DNA of 64,000 bases, taken from Sepiola atlantica (lineage: Eukaryota; Mollusca; Cephalopoda; Sepiida; Sepiolidae). The position numbers were made by a program, and so were the translations under genes. Shown in pieces: positions 22,985 through 34,271 of the stretch (position 1 is the stretch's first letter; each line of letters starts with the position of its first letter). The DNA is taken from contig OY744525.1 in the NCBI GenBank assembly GCA_963556195.1, positions 61,922,272 to 61,986,271 on the forward strand. Reading direction: 5' to 3'. A model generated the notes under the pieces. The model made no database searches. It was not told where the DNA came from and saw only the letters and a program-made list of their open reading frames with translations.

Positions 22985-23470
22985 TACTAGACGTGTCCGT
23001 GACCCGTTGGGTCACAACCATTACCCCTATTTATTGGTCCCCCCGATTTATAAAATCGGGAGACCTATGTTTTGAGGCATTTCCGTCCGTCCGTCCGTCC
23101 GTCCAGATTTTTCTCCGCAACCATCCATTGAATTTCTCTGAAATTTTGCATGAAGTTGTAACTTTTGTCAGGTTAGAAAGTGACATTCTCCGATTTAAAA
23201 AAAAAAATCTGGTTAGCCCCCCCCCCCCCCCCAGGGGGTCAAAAGGCCCCAAAATGGCAGAAAATGACCCTTTTCTCCCATAACGTTTGATCCATCCATT
23301 CAATTTTTCTGAAACTTGGCCAAAATGTAGAGGCAATTGTTCTGGATATAAAATGAGTATCCTTGACCTCAGAAAAATTCTGGTTCGCGCCCCCAGGGGG
23401 TACAATGGGGGTCAAAAATGCCCCAAATTGCCCAAATTTATTGCATTTTACACTCGCCACATCGAGTCAC
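22985..23470. repeat. Repeat with duplicated internal unit
   Basis: It starts after a palindromic GTGACCCGTTGGGTCAC, then contains (CCGT)n at 23086-23104. Two diverged units follow (about 23105-23285 and 23286-23450), each with 'tccat..aatt(t)tctgaaa', 'gac(c/t)t' and a C/G-rich cccccaggggg stretch ending in 'ccccaaa'. ORFs on both strands (22930-23283, 23031-23405, 23239-23571) overlap and are the same repeat read in several frames. Confidence 0.6.
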
Positions 23471-23479
23471 ATACAGAGG

Positions 23480-23880
23480 GGGACCACGCATGCGCGGCTT
23501 GTTCTACTTTGGTTTCATTCGAAAAGTCAAACTCTGACATATCCTTTAAGACATTCTTCTTGCATAGCTAAACATAATTGAAATAAATGTTACTAGTATT
23601 GGCATCGCGAACCTTTTTTGTAATCTTTTTTTTAAAATGCTTATTTTAATAATGCTTGAAACGAAGAATGCTGTATTTGATTCGACTTTATTAAAAGTAT
23701 TATTATTCTTTATTATTATTATATAGCAGTAAAGAGCTTATTAGTTTGCCATCTAATTTACATACGCGCTTGTGGTGTGTACAGACACATGTATGTAAAT
23801 TAGATGACCGCACTGAGTAAAAAGAGAGTGACTCTTTATCTAAATGTTCACAGAGACATAAAAAATATTACAGTGGTTGG
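23480..23880. other. AT-rich sequence
   Basis: No gene recognised. A short inverted match (catacgcgcttgtg region at 23750-23805, with 'atctaatttacat' on both sides) forms a small hairpin. Confidence 0.4.
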
Positions 23881-23891
23881 ATCAACAGAGT

Positions 23892-24480
23892 ATTATAATC
23901 TATTATACATAAATGTGAGCTAATCAACGTTTGTTTCCCTAAGGCTTTTTGGTGCGTCTGTATTATAGGGCCGAAAAAAAATATTCTATCTTTAATTATA
24001 AAGAGTCGAATGACAGGGGGAGATAATTCGAAGTGTTTCCCCGGGATTTATCTTCAAAGGGATTTTACCGTTATGCATTTTAATTAACTTAACGTAAAGT
24101 AAAAAAATATATATATATATACGTAAAAGGGATTATTTAGGAATCAAACAATCGCAACGCTTTATGGTATTCGGTACTGATAAAAATGAAAAAGATTTAT
24201 TGAAATAAATTAAGCACCTAAAAGTAATCTGTGCGCTTGCAAGATGTCTATTATTTTGGCATTATCTCTGGTTAAATATAAAATATCTTCTAAGTTCAGA
24301 GTGTTAAAATCCATTTTTAGAGAAATCCTGGGAGAACACTTTGAATTATCTCCCCCCTCTCATTTGACTCTTCAAAATTAAAGATAGAAATCTTTATCCG
24401 GCCCTATAATACAGAAGCACCAAAAAGCCTTAGGGAAACAAACGTTGATTAGCTCACATTTAGTATAATAGATTATAATA
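23892..24480. mobile_element. Fold-back MITE-like element
   Basis: Arms of about 180 bp at 23892-24070 and 24300-24480 are inverted copies. Both contain TATAATCTATTATA, 'gtgagctaatcaacgtttg', 'tccctaaggctttttggtgc' and 'ggggagataattc'. The two arms differ by scattered substitutions. The centre holds an (AT)n run at 24105-24121. Related single arms at 21900-21965 and 32040-32090 show it belongs to a family. No coding. Confidence 0.78.
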
Positions 24481-24489
24481 AATTTCAGA

Positions 24490-24965
24490 CAGCCTCTGGG
24501 GCAAGAAAAAAAGAAAAAAAAAAAAAAAGACCTTCATGCCTAACTAATCTGGAATATATCAAAATGTCTAATTTTTCGGATATGTGCACTTCAGGGGCAT
24601 CACTAAACCATGCATTTTTAAGCGTGAATATTTTTATAGGTACTTTTTACTAATGAGTCACCCCTTATCAAGGCTAAACCCATTCAAGGATAACGGTTAA
24701 TGACAAGTGTTTATTAACATTAGATTGATCATTGAAAGAGGACCATATTGTCGCCTTCAGGGAAGCAATCTTGTGGCAACATGCTCCATCGATTGAAGGT
24801 TCTTGGAAAGAAACTGTTCATAGAAATTCCATAGTCACACGTCGGAAGAAAAAAAAGTACTTTGCAGTGGTCGTAGTAAGACGAGTTCTTGCTGTGAAAG
24901 TCTTTCAAAGAGGAAGCACAGATTGAAGCTCAGTCGAGCATCTTTCATGGAAATAGCAATGGATT
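24490..24965. other. Intergenic sequence with a dispersed repeat arm
   Basis: A poly-A-like run lies at 24510-24530. About 24655-24715 matches the fold-back family at 7148-7200. The 64-residue ORF at 24732-24926 has no recognised domain. Confidence 0.45.
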
Positions 24966-24971
24966 AGAAAA

Positions 24972-25150
24972 AGATTAGATCAAAGTGTAGTATCTGTTCT
25001 GTCCTAGGTCTGTGAAGGAGATATCCTTCTAGACAGAGGCAATATTGATTTTTGTCCCAATCAACAGTGCCCCTTTCTGAGGAGCTGGATTTCTCCACAT
25101 TAAAGAACTCTGCTCTTGTGGGGAGGCAAGTAAATAGCGACTAGCAACGT
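24972..25150 (+). mobile_element. U2-headed SINE, subfamily B
   Basis: The head AGATCAAAGTGTAGTATCTG continuing to TTCTGTCC begins at about 24977. The B body follows: GTCTGTGAAGGAGATATCC, 'tttttgtcccaatcaacagtgcccc', 'gctggatttctccacatt', and a tail 'gtggggaggcaagtaaatag'. No ORF. The left side abuts 'aaaagatt' and no clear target duplication was found. Confidence 0.78.
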
Positions 25151-25159
25151 TTCTTCTGT

Positions 25160-25375
25160 GAGCAAACGACTCTAGAGAACAGAGAAGGTCATCCCCCACT
25201 AGATTGTCAAGTCGATTTAAAACTCTGCTGAGGCAAGAAAGAATGCTCCCCAGATGTGGCAGCAGTACTCCATTTTAGGACGTATCTGACTCTTCTACAG
25301 GTAGAGGAGTGCATTAGGAGTCAAGTACTTTCTGGAGCAATAGAATGATCCAACCATCTTATCTAGTCATAAAAA
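25160..25375 (-). pseudogene. Short LINE fragment
   Basis: On the minus strand pieces read LTPNALLYLY and then 'tactgctgccacatctggg', the YCCHIWG-type region also present in the CR1/Jockey-like copies. It is more diverged than those copies and carries frameshifts. Confidence 0.6.
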
Positions 25376-25439
25376 AAGAAAAAAGTATGTAGATATTTAC
25401 AATATATTCCTGCTATTATGTAGGTGATTATTCACACCC

Positions 25440-25471
<32 letters not shown>

Positions 25472-25762
25472 ACTAATATATATATATATATATATATATA
25501 GATATATATATATAAAATAAATATGAAACTAAAAGTAAGCTTTTAGTAAATAGAACCTATAGTGAAATGGTGTAAGCTCAATATACGAGATAGAGCAACT
25601 TATCTATCTGTATAAATCCTCTGATAAGATCTCGATCTTTGAAAAGCCTTGGCTTAAGGAAAGAATAATACACATAATTTAATTACAGAATATACCTTGC
25701 ATTGAACAATCGAAGTTTGAAATAAATTTGGACATTCGTACATGTTTATCACTCTTCATTCA

Positions 25763-25811
<49 letters not shown>

Positions 25812-25862
25812 AATATATATATATTATTATTAATAATAATAAATATTTATCTATCCCTAGAC
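25440..25862. repeat. AT microsatellites
   Basis: (AT)n runs at 25441-25466, 25481-25512 and 25777-25806 with a (CT)n run at 25760-25778. No gene. Confidence 0.9.
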
Positions 25863-25932
25863 ATATATATGTTTCGCTTTTAAAAAATTATTTTACGCTT
25901 GTCAGTATGGAATTACGTAATCGCATTGCCAG

Positions 25933-26002
25933 TCGAACAATTCGAACCCCAAATCCACATATTATGGACCCTGGTTTTGTAACCATTAGGCCACCGATCC
26001 GA
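25933..26002 (-). pseudogene. tRNA-derived SINE head or tRNA pseudogene
   Basis: The minus strand has an A-box-like GGTGGCCTAATGGTTAC and a B box GGGGTTCGAATTG with tRNA-like spacing. The anticodon arm (ACCAGGGTCCATAATATG region) does not pair well, so a functional tRNA is unlikely. Confidence 0.5.
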
Positions 26003-26099
26003 TCATGCTTTTAACACGAGAGAAATGCGCCTTGTATTAATGTAAACACGAGTAGTGTGATTCTAAAGAGGATTCTATCTCCCAAGAGAGAATCATGCA

Positions 26100-26570
26100 A
26101 TGTGGCTAATTTTTATGAATCATCAGGTTTATTTACCTTCTAAAGGGTTCAACTTAATATATATATATATATATTCCCCACTAATGGGATTGAGCTCGCT
26201 GTTTTTTAGGAATATGCATCCAGAGAGTTGCAGTCATGACGTAAGCAGTTACGACTACAAACAGAGAAACCCGAATCAATTTCCGACTTTTACCGAAATA
26301 TACAAACAAAAGGCGGTGTTAATATTATAGACGCTCATTTTAAGTTGTAAATTACGGGCCGTTATAATAATTTTTAAAAACTCAACAGTAAAGACATATT
26401 TTTTAAGAAACCAAAATTAACACCGCCCAAAGATTATTTGATGAATTAAATCGAAAGTACTCGCGAAAATGGAAAAAGAAACACATGGAACTTACATACA
26501 GCAATTTGACTGAAACACTAAATGGACCATTCAGAAAATTGAAAAAATAAAAAAAGTCTCATCAAGCAAA
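26100..26570. other. AT-rich sequence
   Basis: An (AT)n run at 26157-26173 is read through by a spurious ORF at 26100-26330. No gene recognised. Confidence 0.4.

Positions 26571-26572
<2 letters not shown>

Positions 26573-26622
<50 letters not shown>
26573..26622. repeat. (AT)n microsatellite
   Basis: About 24 AT dinucleotides. The minus-strand ORF at 26518-26811 runs through it and is not a gene. Confidence 0.95.
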
Positions 26623-26639
26623 TGTGGTTGTATATGTCA

Positions 26640-27280
26640 CAGATCTGTGTGATGTGTAAAGTGGTGTTGCTGTGTGTAGGTGTAGTTGCATATGCTTCCC
26701 ACCTACTGCTTTCAGCCTAATCTGCCAGCTAGTCCCTGGACGAAAAGGAAGCCGAGTGCATAAGTCTTCCCTGCTTGTATATAACTTCTCTACCGACAAG
26801 ACTCTGGCCAAACTTCCCCATGGATACTGAGCACCTTGCAGCCCCAGGCTAATTAGCTAGGGATCTTGGAGTAGATTGGAGACCTAGAGGTGCAGTGTGC
26901 AGGACCCACTAGTATGTGGACACGTATAGACACTCACTAATCCAATCCCGGGCCTCAAGGCATGTGACAAATGCTATCTTTGGATGGCCTGTCACAACCT
27001 GGGTGACACTAATGTATGCGGCAACTCACAGGTAATATGTGACATTGGTGCATTCTCAAGTGGAAACCACATCAGCCCTAGTTAGATGGGAACGGTGGAG
27101 GTCTTAAACTGACAAAAATGTTCAAGTTGGTGAAGGATAGGCATCCGGCCGTAAAACTGCCTTAAACTCTATGTCTAGTCGAAATACGACTAAAAAAATC
27201 AGGCCCCACCGAGGAGTAATTGTGGCCTGATTAAAGAAATACACCGATTGTTGATGATGATGATGATGATGATGATGAAA
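26640..27280 (+). repeat. LINE-like 3' region ending in (GAT)n
   Basis: Moderately GC-rich sequence with no intact frame ends in 'ggcatccggccgtaaaactgcc', 'caggccccaccgaggagtaa' and a (GAT)n tail at 27253-27279. The 'aaggataggcatccggccgtaaaa' wording and (GAT)n tail are typical of LINE/SINE 3' ends of this genome. I infer an element 3' end. The coding content is unrecognised. Confidence 0.5.
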
Positions 27281-27444
27281 AGTTTAAGTCAAAGAACCAC
27301 AACAATTTAAGATATTCCCTAGAGATCAAATAATATAAAATTTATTTATATACAAATTAGATCTTATAAATCCCCAAGATATATTAAATACTGCAGCTGA
27401 TAATAAGCTCAACGATTAACAGGTTATTAAACAGATATTTCATA

Positions 27445-27698
27445 TTATAATTCGGTAGATTATAATATTTATGACATACTTAAAATTTTAAATATTATAA
27501 TCAAGCTCCAAAAATCAACATTTAACAATGTTTATTCATATGTACGCGCATGACGTAATAGTGATAATAACAATTTTTTTTTTTTTTTGAAACGCGCGCA
27601 CATATGGATAAACATTGTTAATTGTTGTTTTTAAGAGCTTCATTATAATATTTAAAATTCTAATTATGTAATAAATTTTATAATCTACCAAATTATAA
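27445..27698. mobile_element. Short fold-back element
   Basis: TTATAATTCGGTAGATTATA at the left is matched inverted at the right (to 27698). Arms of about 115 bp include 'aatgtttattcatatgt' and 'cgcgc'. The centre is a poly-T run at 27574-27588. No coding and no clear target duplication. Confidence 0.75.
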
Positions 27699-27779
27699 CG
27701 TGTTTAATCGTAAGAATAACAATAAGTAAATAAGAAACCCAAGACAGGAATTGAAAGGAATAGGAATTGAATTAAGAAT

Positions 27780-28640
27780 ACTTAATTACAATAAGTTGGT
27801 TGCCATTACCGGCTCTAGGCAGACATGCTAAGCGGTTTGCTAAACGGTTCTCCTTGGTAAGGGAAAAGGTGTCGACTTCATAGTGACCTGACCAATCCAT
27901 CCTGTCACTATGGGTGAATTCGGATCAGTCCACAACAATATGATAATTATTATTTTTATTATAAATATTTGTTGATATCCGCATACATATGTTTTATCTT
28001 AACCTACATTCGTCAGTGTGGCTATATATAAATGTACAACTAGTCGCACGATTCAAACACTGAACTGAAGTCATCTTTGACTTGCCCACACAACTGTTGA
28101 CACATCTATACAAAAGAGAATGGAAATACTCCTATTATTTATTTAACGAATATAATAAGCTTCCAGAGAGTGTTCGTCCTCCCTAAGGGGAGTGAACTTT
28201 CATTAGAAGCTTTCCATATTTCCCTTACAGAGTGCTCTTCCTTGACGGGAGCTTTAAATATTTCTTATTTTTCAGAATTATAGAATTGAAAAGATAATGG
28301 CAAACTCTTCTTCAGGGAATGTAGAGAGCAAGCATGCGCAATGAGCCAAAGTCGTAAATAAATATGGAAGCGAATCGGTTTACAATTATCAAGAAGAAAA
28401 GAGAAAAAATCTGAAGAAATGAGGAAATACCTTGGTTGCAAGCATCTCTGTTAAATCCTTGGATGATGGTGGGGAAAGGATCTGAAGATAAAAATACAAG
28501 AGACCATTTTCAGGCTTCGGAATGTCTTGAAGCAAAAACCATAAAGAAAAATCAAGATAAGATTATCGAATTTCGTTTTGGACTCAATGATGATTTTCAA
28601 TTCCGAAGAGAAAGAATCCAGTTAATCCTAAATCCACACC
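27780..28640. other. Intergenic sequence, possible SINE remnant
   Basis: 27790-27930 is mixed-composition ('gccattaccggctctaggcagacatgctaagcgg') and looks like a dispersed element, but no second copy lies in the window. The 78-residue ORF at 28436-28672 is unrecognised and ends in a GT repeat. Confidence 0.35.
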
Positions 28641-28652
28641 CTCTTCACTCTT

Positions 28653-28667
28653 ATGTGTGTGTGTGTG

Positions 28668-28736
<69 letters not shown>
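28653..28736. repeat. (GT)n(AT)n(AC)n compound microsatellite
   Basis: GT run, then AT run, then AC run: a near-palindromic compound microsatellite able to form a hairpin. Confidence 0.95.
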
Positions 28737-28738
<2 letters not shown>

Positions 28739-28739
28739 C

Positions 28740-29300
28740 TAGCTGGTTCTGTCAACTCGCTATCGCTCCACAAACTTTGCTACTTGAAGCATTAATTTCA
28801 AATGCTAAAAGTGAATGTATGAGTGTCCGGCTTGCTGCAATAATCACGTATGCAAATTTAATTTTTATGAGCAAAGAAGAGGAAGCTTAATCTTAAGAAC
28901 TGATAATAAAAATAGAAAAAAGAATTTCTCTCACTTTCAATAGTCACCAAAAATATTAATATTTTTCTGACTAAAATAGAAATTAATCTACGTCCAGAAA
29001 GATGTTTCATTTACAGAGACACACACACACACAGACAGAGAAAGAGAAGTTTATTTTTTAAGTAGAGACTGATATTCAACAGGATTTATTGTAACCATTT
29101 GGCACTATTACTGTTGGGAAATTTATGTCAAAGCTCTCCACGGTCTGGTTCATCAATGAAGTATTCCAAGACTGAAGAACCTGCCTCTCTTCCAAATCAG
29201 TCTCTTATACTTCCGGGTATCAAAAGAGATCACTCAAAACTGTTAAATAACTCACAATCAGCAATTTATACACCTGCAGTTTTATCATGAGGGAGGGATT
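28740..29300. other. Intergenic sequence
   Basis: No gene recognised. 'tattcaacaggatttattgtaaccatttg' at 29073-29101 recurs at 30063-30091 together with following sequence, so a short direct repeat flanks the LINE copy at 29396-29995. Confidence 0.5.
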
Positions 29301-29304
29301 AGAT

Positions 29305-29388
29305 AGATAGATAGATAGATAGATAGAGATAGAGAGAGAGAGATATAGAGATAGAGAGAGAGATATATATATATAGAGAGAGAGCGCT
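29305..29388. repeat. GATA/GA microsatellite
   Basis: (GATA)n at 29308-29332 grades into GA and TA repeats up to the start of the LINE copy. Confidence 0.9.
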
Positions 29389-29395
29389 GCCGCAA

Positions 29396-29995
29396 ATAAG
29401 GTGGGCTCCCTCTACCGTGCTAGTAAACTCCTCTCATCTGACATTATCCTGTATCTCTACAAAGCCACCATCCGCCCATGCATGGAGTATTGTTGTCACA
29501 TCTGGACTGGTGCATCATCTACTAGTCTCTCCCTCCTTGACAAGGTCCAAAAAAGAATCGCCAACCTAATAGGTCCCTCACTGTCAACCAAGCTCCAGTC
29601 CCTGTCATATCGCCGCAATGTAGCATCCTTGTGCTTGTTTTACAAATACTTCAATGGATTATGCTCCGATGAACTGGCTACTCTGGTGCCCCCCCCCCCT
29701 CGACGTAAATTCACTAGACTAACTCGACAATCAACTAAATCTCATCCATTTACTGTGGAGGTCCCCAGATGCCGGAGAGCTTTCTACTCAAATAGCTTCT
29801 TTCCTCGTGCTGCTGGCCTCTGAAACTCCCTCCCTGACCCCTGTTTACCCGACAGTACTGACATGCAGAAGATCTTGCTGCGCAGATCCCAATCTAGGTT
29901 GACTGACCCCTACCTTCTCCCCTCTTTTTTCTTAGTAGCCCCTTACGTCTACAGTGGCGGCCTGCCTTGTTTGGGGTGAACTATGTTAAAAAGAA
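29396..29995 (+). pseudogene. CR1/Jockey-like LINE, C-terminal copy (best preserved)
   Basis: An open frame of 140 codons (29401-29823) carries LYRASKLLSSDIILYLYKA, RPCMEYCCHIW, LLDKVQKRIANLIGP, HRR-type SYRRNVASLCLFYKY, and FFPRAAGL, the C-terminal part of a non-LTR retrotransposon polymerase downstream of the catalytic YxDD box, which is absent. The expected LWNSLP motif is broken because TGG has become TGA just after 29820. The 3' end is CTTACGTCTACAGTGGCGG then a TTTGGGGTGAAC block and a TTAAAA-like tail. Related 5'-truncated copies lie at 18320, 21290, 46830, 59000 and 63640. The ATG at 29401 is only the first Met in the frame, not a true start. Confidence 0.88.
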
Positions 29996-30225
29996 TTTTT
30001 TTAAAAAGAAAGATAGATAGAGAGGGGGGGGGAGTTTGTTTTTTTTTTAAGTAAAGAGACAGATATTCAACAGGATTTATTGTAACCATTTGCCACTATT
30101 ACTGTTGGAAAATGTATACACCTGCAATGTTATCACAAGTAAAATAGCAATGTACATTCAATGAGTTGTATACAATAAATTGTGTTTCGGGTTAAAAAAA
30201 AAGGGTTGATATGATGTAAGTTTTT
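29996..30225. other. Low-complexity flank with a repeated segment
   Basis: GATA/GA and poly-G runs, then 'tattcaacaggatttattg' (also at 29073). Confidence 0.5.
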
Positions 30226-30229
30226 TTTA

Positions 30230-30625
30230 TTGTATTTCTGTTGAGGACATGCGTTGCATGGAGAGAAATGATATGAGAATGATTCGATGGATGTGTAATG
30301 TGAGCTTTGTTGTTATGACCTCAGAAGAAGATTAAATCTGGACAGTATAGGGAGATGTTTGCAGAATAGGAGACTTCGATGGTATGGCTGCGTTGAAAGA
30401 ATGGATGAGAATTCTTGGGTCAGCAGATGTAGAACAGTTAAGTTCACAGAAGAAGACAAACGAAAACATGGGAGAAAGTGATAAGGATGGACTTGAGAAA
30501 AAGACGGATAAATAAAGACCTGATCAGAGATAAGTTAGTTTGGAAGTAGAATTTCTTAAAGCCATCCAACACATGACAACATGTAAAACAGACGTTAAAC
30601 GGATGATGATAATGATGAAGAATAA
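30230..30625 (+). pseudogene. LINE C-terminal fragment and 3' tail (copy 3)
   Basis: The sequence starts EDMRCMERNDMRMIRWMC, then RLRWYG and RMDENSWVSRC, with frameshifts. The tail has 'gccatccaacacatgacaac', 'aacagacgttaaac' and 'gatgatgataatgatga'. It aligns with 8029-8405. Confidence 0.8.
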
Positions 30626-30629
30626 CTTC

Positions 30630-31084
30630 AAAAAAAGGGCTGATATGCTGTAAAATAGCCTGTAATCGAATTTCGAAGTTAAATAACCTCAAAAAAGGGT
30701 TGATATGCTGTAAAATCGTCAAACCAAACCAAACGTTCAAATGGATCTGCTAATGATTAAGCAATGTGTGTGCATGCGCGGCGGTTTTAAAGCCATCCGT
30801 GCGGTTGCTCATAACATAGCCTACTAGTCACATGTACATGCCTCAATAGACACGCCAACCCCACATGCACCCCTAGCCCCGTCACCTAATCGCCAGTTAC
30901 ACAAGACACTAATGGTGCCTTTAATCCGAGATAAGCGCTTACAGCATCTTTAGCATCGGAAGACATGGATGCCATTCTATCCTATAAACATGATGCCTTT
31001 GTCTTGGACAGAAACCTTCAAAGAAACTCTGAAGTCTATTTAAAAGATAAACAACAAAAAAAGCAATGATGAATTAAAGTCGCT
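30630..31084. other. Intergenic sequence
   Basis: A short direct repeat 'aaaaaagggctgatatgctgtaaaat' occurs at about 30631-30656 and 30690-30716, with a partner near 30197. No gene recognised. Confidence 0.45.
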
Positions 31085-31270
31085 ATATCTATTACGAATG
31101 GAGATTTGGTATCTGTCTGTCTGAAGCCAAAACTATACTATTACTTAAATTAATAATGGAGATTTGGTATCTGTCTGTCTGAAGCCAAAACCATACTATT
31201 ACTTAAATTAATAATGAAGATTTTATCTCTGTGTCTGTCTGAAGACAAAACTATACTATAACTTCTATTA
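31085..31270 (+). repeat. Three tandem ~63 bp units with a Helitron-left-end-like motif
   Basis: Each unit reads 'ataatggagatttggtatct', 'gtctgtctgaag', 'ccaaaactatactattact'. The third is more diverged. The unit resembles the 'agagattttgtccgtctg' left end of the Helitron at 26-603. Confidence 0.7.
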
Positions 31271-31365
31271 ATTTACTATACTACTATTTTTTGTAATGTT
31301 CAATTCAGTATACTATCCTATTTTAGACTAATGTGCTATTTTTCAATGCTCAATTCATGGGATGG

Positions 31366-31455
31366 GGCAGTGTAGTATCTGTTCTGTTGTCATGAGACCA
31401 TCCTCCCAAGAATTACTGCCTCCTTTGTGGAGGTAGTATAGTATATGTTCGTTCG
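31366..31455 (+). mobile_element. U2-head SINE fragment
   Basis: GTGTAGTATCTGTTCTGTTG at 31373-31392 is a U2-like head, followed by 'gaccatcctcccaag' and 'ttgtggaggtag', which resemble the first part of subfamily A. It is truncated. Confidence 0.5.
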
Positions 31456-31599
31456 TCATATGCACTATTGCCAGTAAATATAATAGAATTATCTGGCATT
31501 GCTCGGATGTCAAAACTGTCAGATAAAATATTGCACAGTTATAATGTTCATAAAAAAAAAACGTCTTGTAGAATCTTTTGCTTTGGGGAAGGAAAACAT

Positions 31600-31870
31600 A
31601 CAACTCCACCAGGTGGGTGGGCAAATGCTCTTCCAATGTGATCGGTATTTCAGCTATTGTTATTTAAATGAGTCCCTAATTACTTGCCTCCTTACGAGGG
31701 CAGAGTTAGACACAAGGTCAGATTTTAATGTGGGGAAAATCCGGCTCCTCCCAAAATGGGCACTCTAGATTGAAACAAAAAATTTAATTGCCTCAGTCTA
31801 CAAGGATTTCTCCTTCACTGAATGAGGACAAAAAAGATGAAGTGCATTACCAGAACAGATACTTCAGTTT
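31600..31870 (-). mobile_element. U2-headed SINE, subfamily B
   Basis: The minus strand reads TGAAGTATCTGTTCTGG (a decayed head, about 31852-31868), then 'agtgaaggagaaatccttg', 'tagactgaggcaatt', 'tttttgtttcaatctagagtgccc', 'gagccggattttccccacatt', and a tail 'gaggcaagtaattagggac'. Shares a 'tgcacttcat' block with the copy at 41775-42010. ORFs here are unrelated shadows. Confidence 0.7.
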
Positions 31871-32034
31871 ACTCCTAGCAAAAAGGCCAAGAGAGAGATG
31901 GGTCACTTTGTTGGCTACTTAGACGACTTTTACAATGGAAGTTTGTTTTTTTTCTTTTTTTTTTTAAACATAACGCAATACTGAACCTGGGGAATATTCA
32001 TGCATGTGTTTTGTGCAATTAAAGTATATAGGGG

Positions 32035-32092
32035 AAAAAAGCCTTAGAGAAACAATTGTTGATTAACTCGGCTTTAGTATAATAATAGATCA
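32035..32092. repeat. Solo arm of the 23.9 kb fold-back family
   Basis: 'aagccttagagaaacaattg', 'ttgattaactcggctttagt' and 'ataataatag' match the arm of the element at 23892-24480. Confidence 0.55.
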
Positions 32093-32129
32093 ACATACAG
32101 ATCAAATTCTATTAGATATTTCATCCGAT

Positions 32130-32430
32130 ATGATAAAGTTAGGGTTGGTGAAGCGCTCTTTAGACTTGGTTGGCGATCACCTAGAGATGATGTCTCAACC
32201 AAAGCACTGGTCTCCACCACGTCACGTGGTTGGCATCAGAAAGGGCATCCGATCTATAAAAAATCTTGCCTCAACTAAGGAAATGACGTCCAAAGAAAGT
32301 CTGTTGCATTTCAGGTTATGTAGTTTGAATAAAGACCTGGTCAGAGATAGTTAGGAAGTCAATTTCTAAAAGCCGTCCAACACATGCCAGCATGTTAAAC
32401 GGGCGTTTAACCGAATATGATGATGATCGT
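32130..32430 (+). repeat. LINE 3' untranslated tail
   Basis: Contains 'ggcatcagaaagggcatccg', then 'aataaagacctggtcagaga', 'gccgtccaacacatgccagc' and 'atgatgatg'. It is the 3' end of the family at 7825-8405. The first half ('gatcacctagagatgatgtctcaaccaaagca') is an inner 3' region seen inverted near 40930-41060. No real coding. Confidence 0.7.
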
Positions 32431-32439
32431 ATAGTTCCC

Positions 32440-34260
32440 AAAAATGCCCTCTTAATTCCTTTTCTTACCATTATTTCTGAATTCACCTAATTCAATCTTA
32501 AAATGTTCAATGTTATTACTCTTCTTAATCTGATAACTCGTTTAAAAAATCTATTACTATTGGCAAACAATCAATTGGTTAATTTATTTAGATTTAGTGT
32601 TTGAAATCTGCTTTTCAGGAGAACTCTTTAAAAATACCCATCATAGTTACTATTAATAATGTTTCGAATTTTTTTTCTTTCTTTTTTACATGAGAACACG
32701 TGGTGTTAAGTGACAATCACTTCTGAGATTTAAAGTTCAATCCTAACTACAAGCAATACTGACTAAGAATAATATAATAATTCCATGGCTGACACAACGT
32801 GAACAATCTACCCCATGGATTAAATAAAGGGTTCAGTTTGAAATTCTGTATAGATTCTCAAGTTAGACATAAAAAATAAACGAAATAATGTCAAACCAGA
32901 AGTGCACTCGTTTGTACTTGATTATGCGGTCGACTGACACAGAATGTCAGAAAAACAGCGTTACTGGACGAGCATCTGCCAAATGAGTTAAAGAGGTGAA
33001 TCGGAAATGATGATAGATGCGAGAATAGTGAAAATTGGATGGATTCTGGTTTGGGAGTTTGAAAAGAGAAAGAAACAAATTGCTGAAGATACGTCCCACG
33101 TTATCACTAGAGAGGATGGCGATGGTCATGACAGTTGGTTGAATAAACGAATAGTAATGGTAAATATATGAGTGTGTGGGCAGGTTTCCACAGCGCCACC
33201 ACCTGGGAGAAGTGGGCAGTGCGACGAATAAAAGAAGACAAGTTATGGATGCTGGACAGCGTTGGGTTACCCTACTGGATTCGAACTGTATTTTGTGGCA
33301 AAGAGACATTTTCTGATTACCCGTGGAATTCACACCGGTTAACACGAGAGAGAGGATTGGGATTGAGTGGTTGAATTTCTGAATGCACCCTCTGGTGTAT
33401 GACTCGACAGACGTTTGGACTAGAATTACTGAAAATCCTCAGGTTAACTTGGAGTGCCCGTACAAAACCACGGTGAAGAATTGATTCCAAAATACGAAGT
33501 TGATGTTATTCATGTACAGTCGAGTTGCTTGCCTGATAATACATACATATTTCCTTTTCTACTAAAAGAGTAGCCGAATTATTCTGATTTTGTACCCGTA
33601 TGAAATGCGATTCCATTCCCTAGATTGACGTCACTCTGCTGACCGCATCGGACTCCAGGCTTCTGATCTTAATCAGAACGTGGTAGCAGTTTGGGATCGA
33701 TCAGCGAAGACAATTCAACACCATCAGTCTTCATCGGCAGAGAAACGACATTCCACTCAACATCACAATGTCCTGAGACTCAACGATGGTCCGGTGACGT
33801 CACATCAACGCTGGGGTTTGCGGAGAAACATTTTAGGTTACATCGTCCAAAATGTTTAAGTGTCTTTGAGTTGTCCCCATTGGGCTGAGTCATCTCCTTA
33901 TATGATGTGGGACAGTGGGAGTGAGCTCCCCTTTTTAGTTCGTTGTTGTTGCTTGAGCAAGATGGCTGTTCATGGGTGTACGGTTGCAGGCAACAAGTGA
34001 CTAAGATTAACAAAAAACGTTGTGGAAATGACATCCAAGATGAGAATAGTAGTTCGAAACATCCAAATAATACACACTATTAATTATTTCCAAAGTTTGA
34101 ATCAAATCAACCCTTATTTTTCTTTCTAGTAAAGTAGTTAATCCTAATTTTTCTGATCTCTTCCTGTAGCTTTAATTTTTTACTCTTTTTATTAGTTTTG
34201 TTATGCTTTTTTCTATGAAGTATTTTGCACTTACTAAAGGGTTCAACTGTGTCTCACTAT
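32440..34260. other. Mostly unique intergenic sequence
   Basis: No recognised domain in the ORFs at 32947-33345 (minus), 33168-33374, 33691-33888 and 33780-34034. The two overlapping pairs lie on opposite strands, so they are not supported as genes. 32940-33340 and 33590-33990 have more balanced composition than the flanks. A perfect TGACGTCA palindrome occurs at 33796-33803. Confidence 0.4.
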
Positions 34261-34271
34261 AAGATAAATCA

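Noticed and set aside
32947..33345. 132-codon minus-strand ORF
   Set aside because: No domain recognised, an opposing ORF overlaps it, and there are no splice or promoter cues.
33796..33803. TGACGTCA as a cAMP-response element
   Set aside because: A single 8 bp palindrome in intergenic DNA with no gene nearby; expected by chance at this length.
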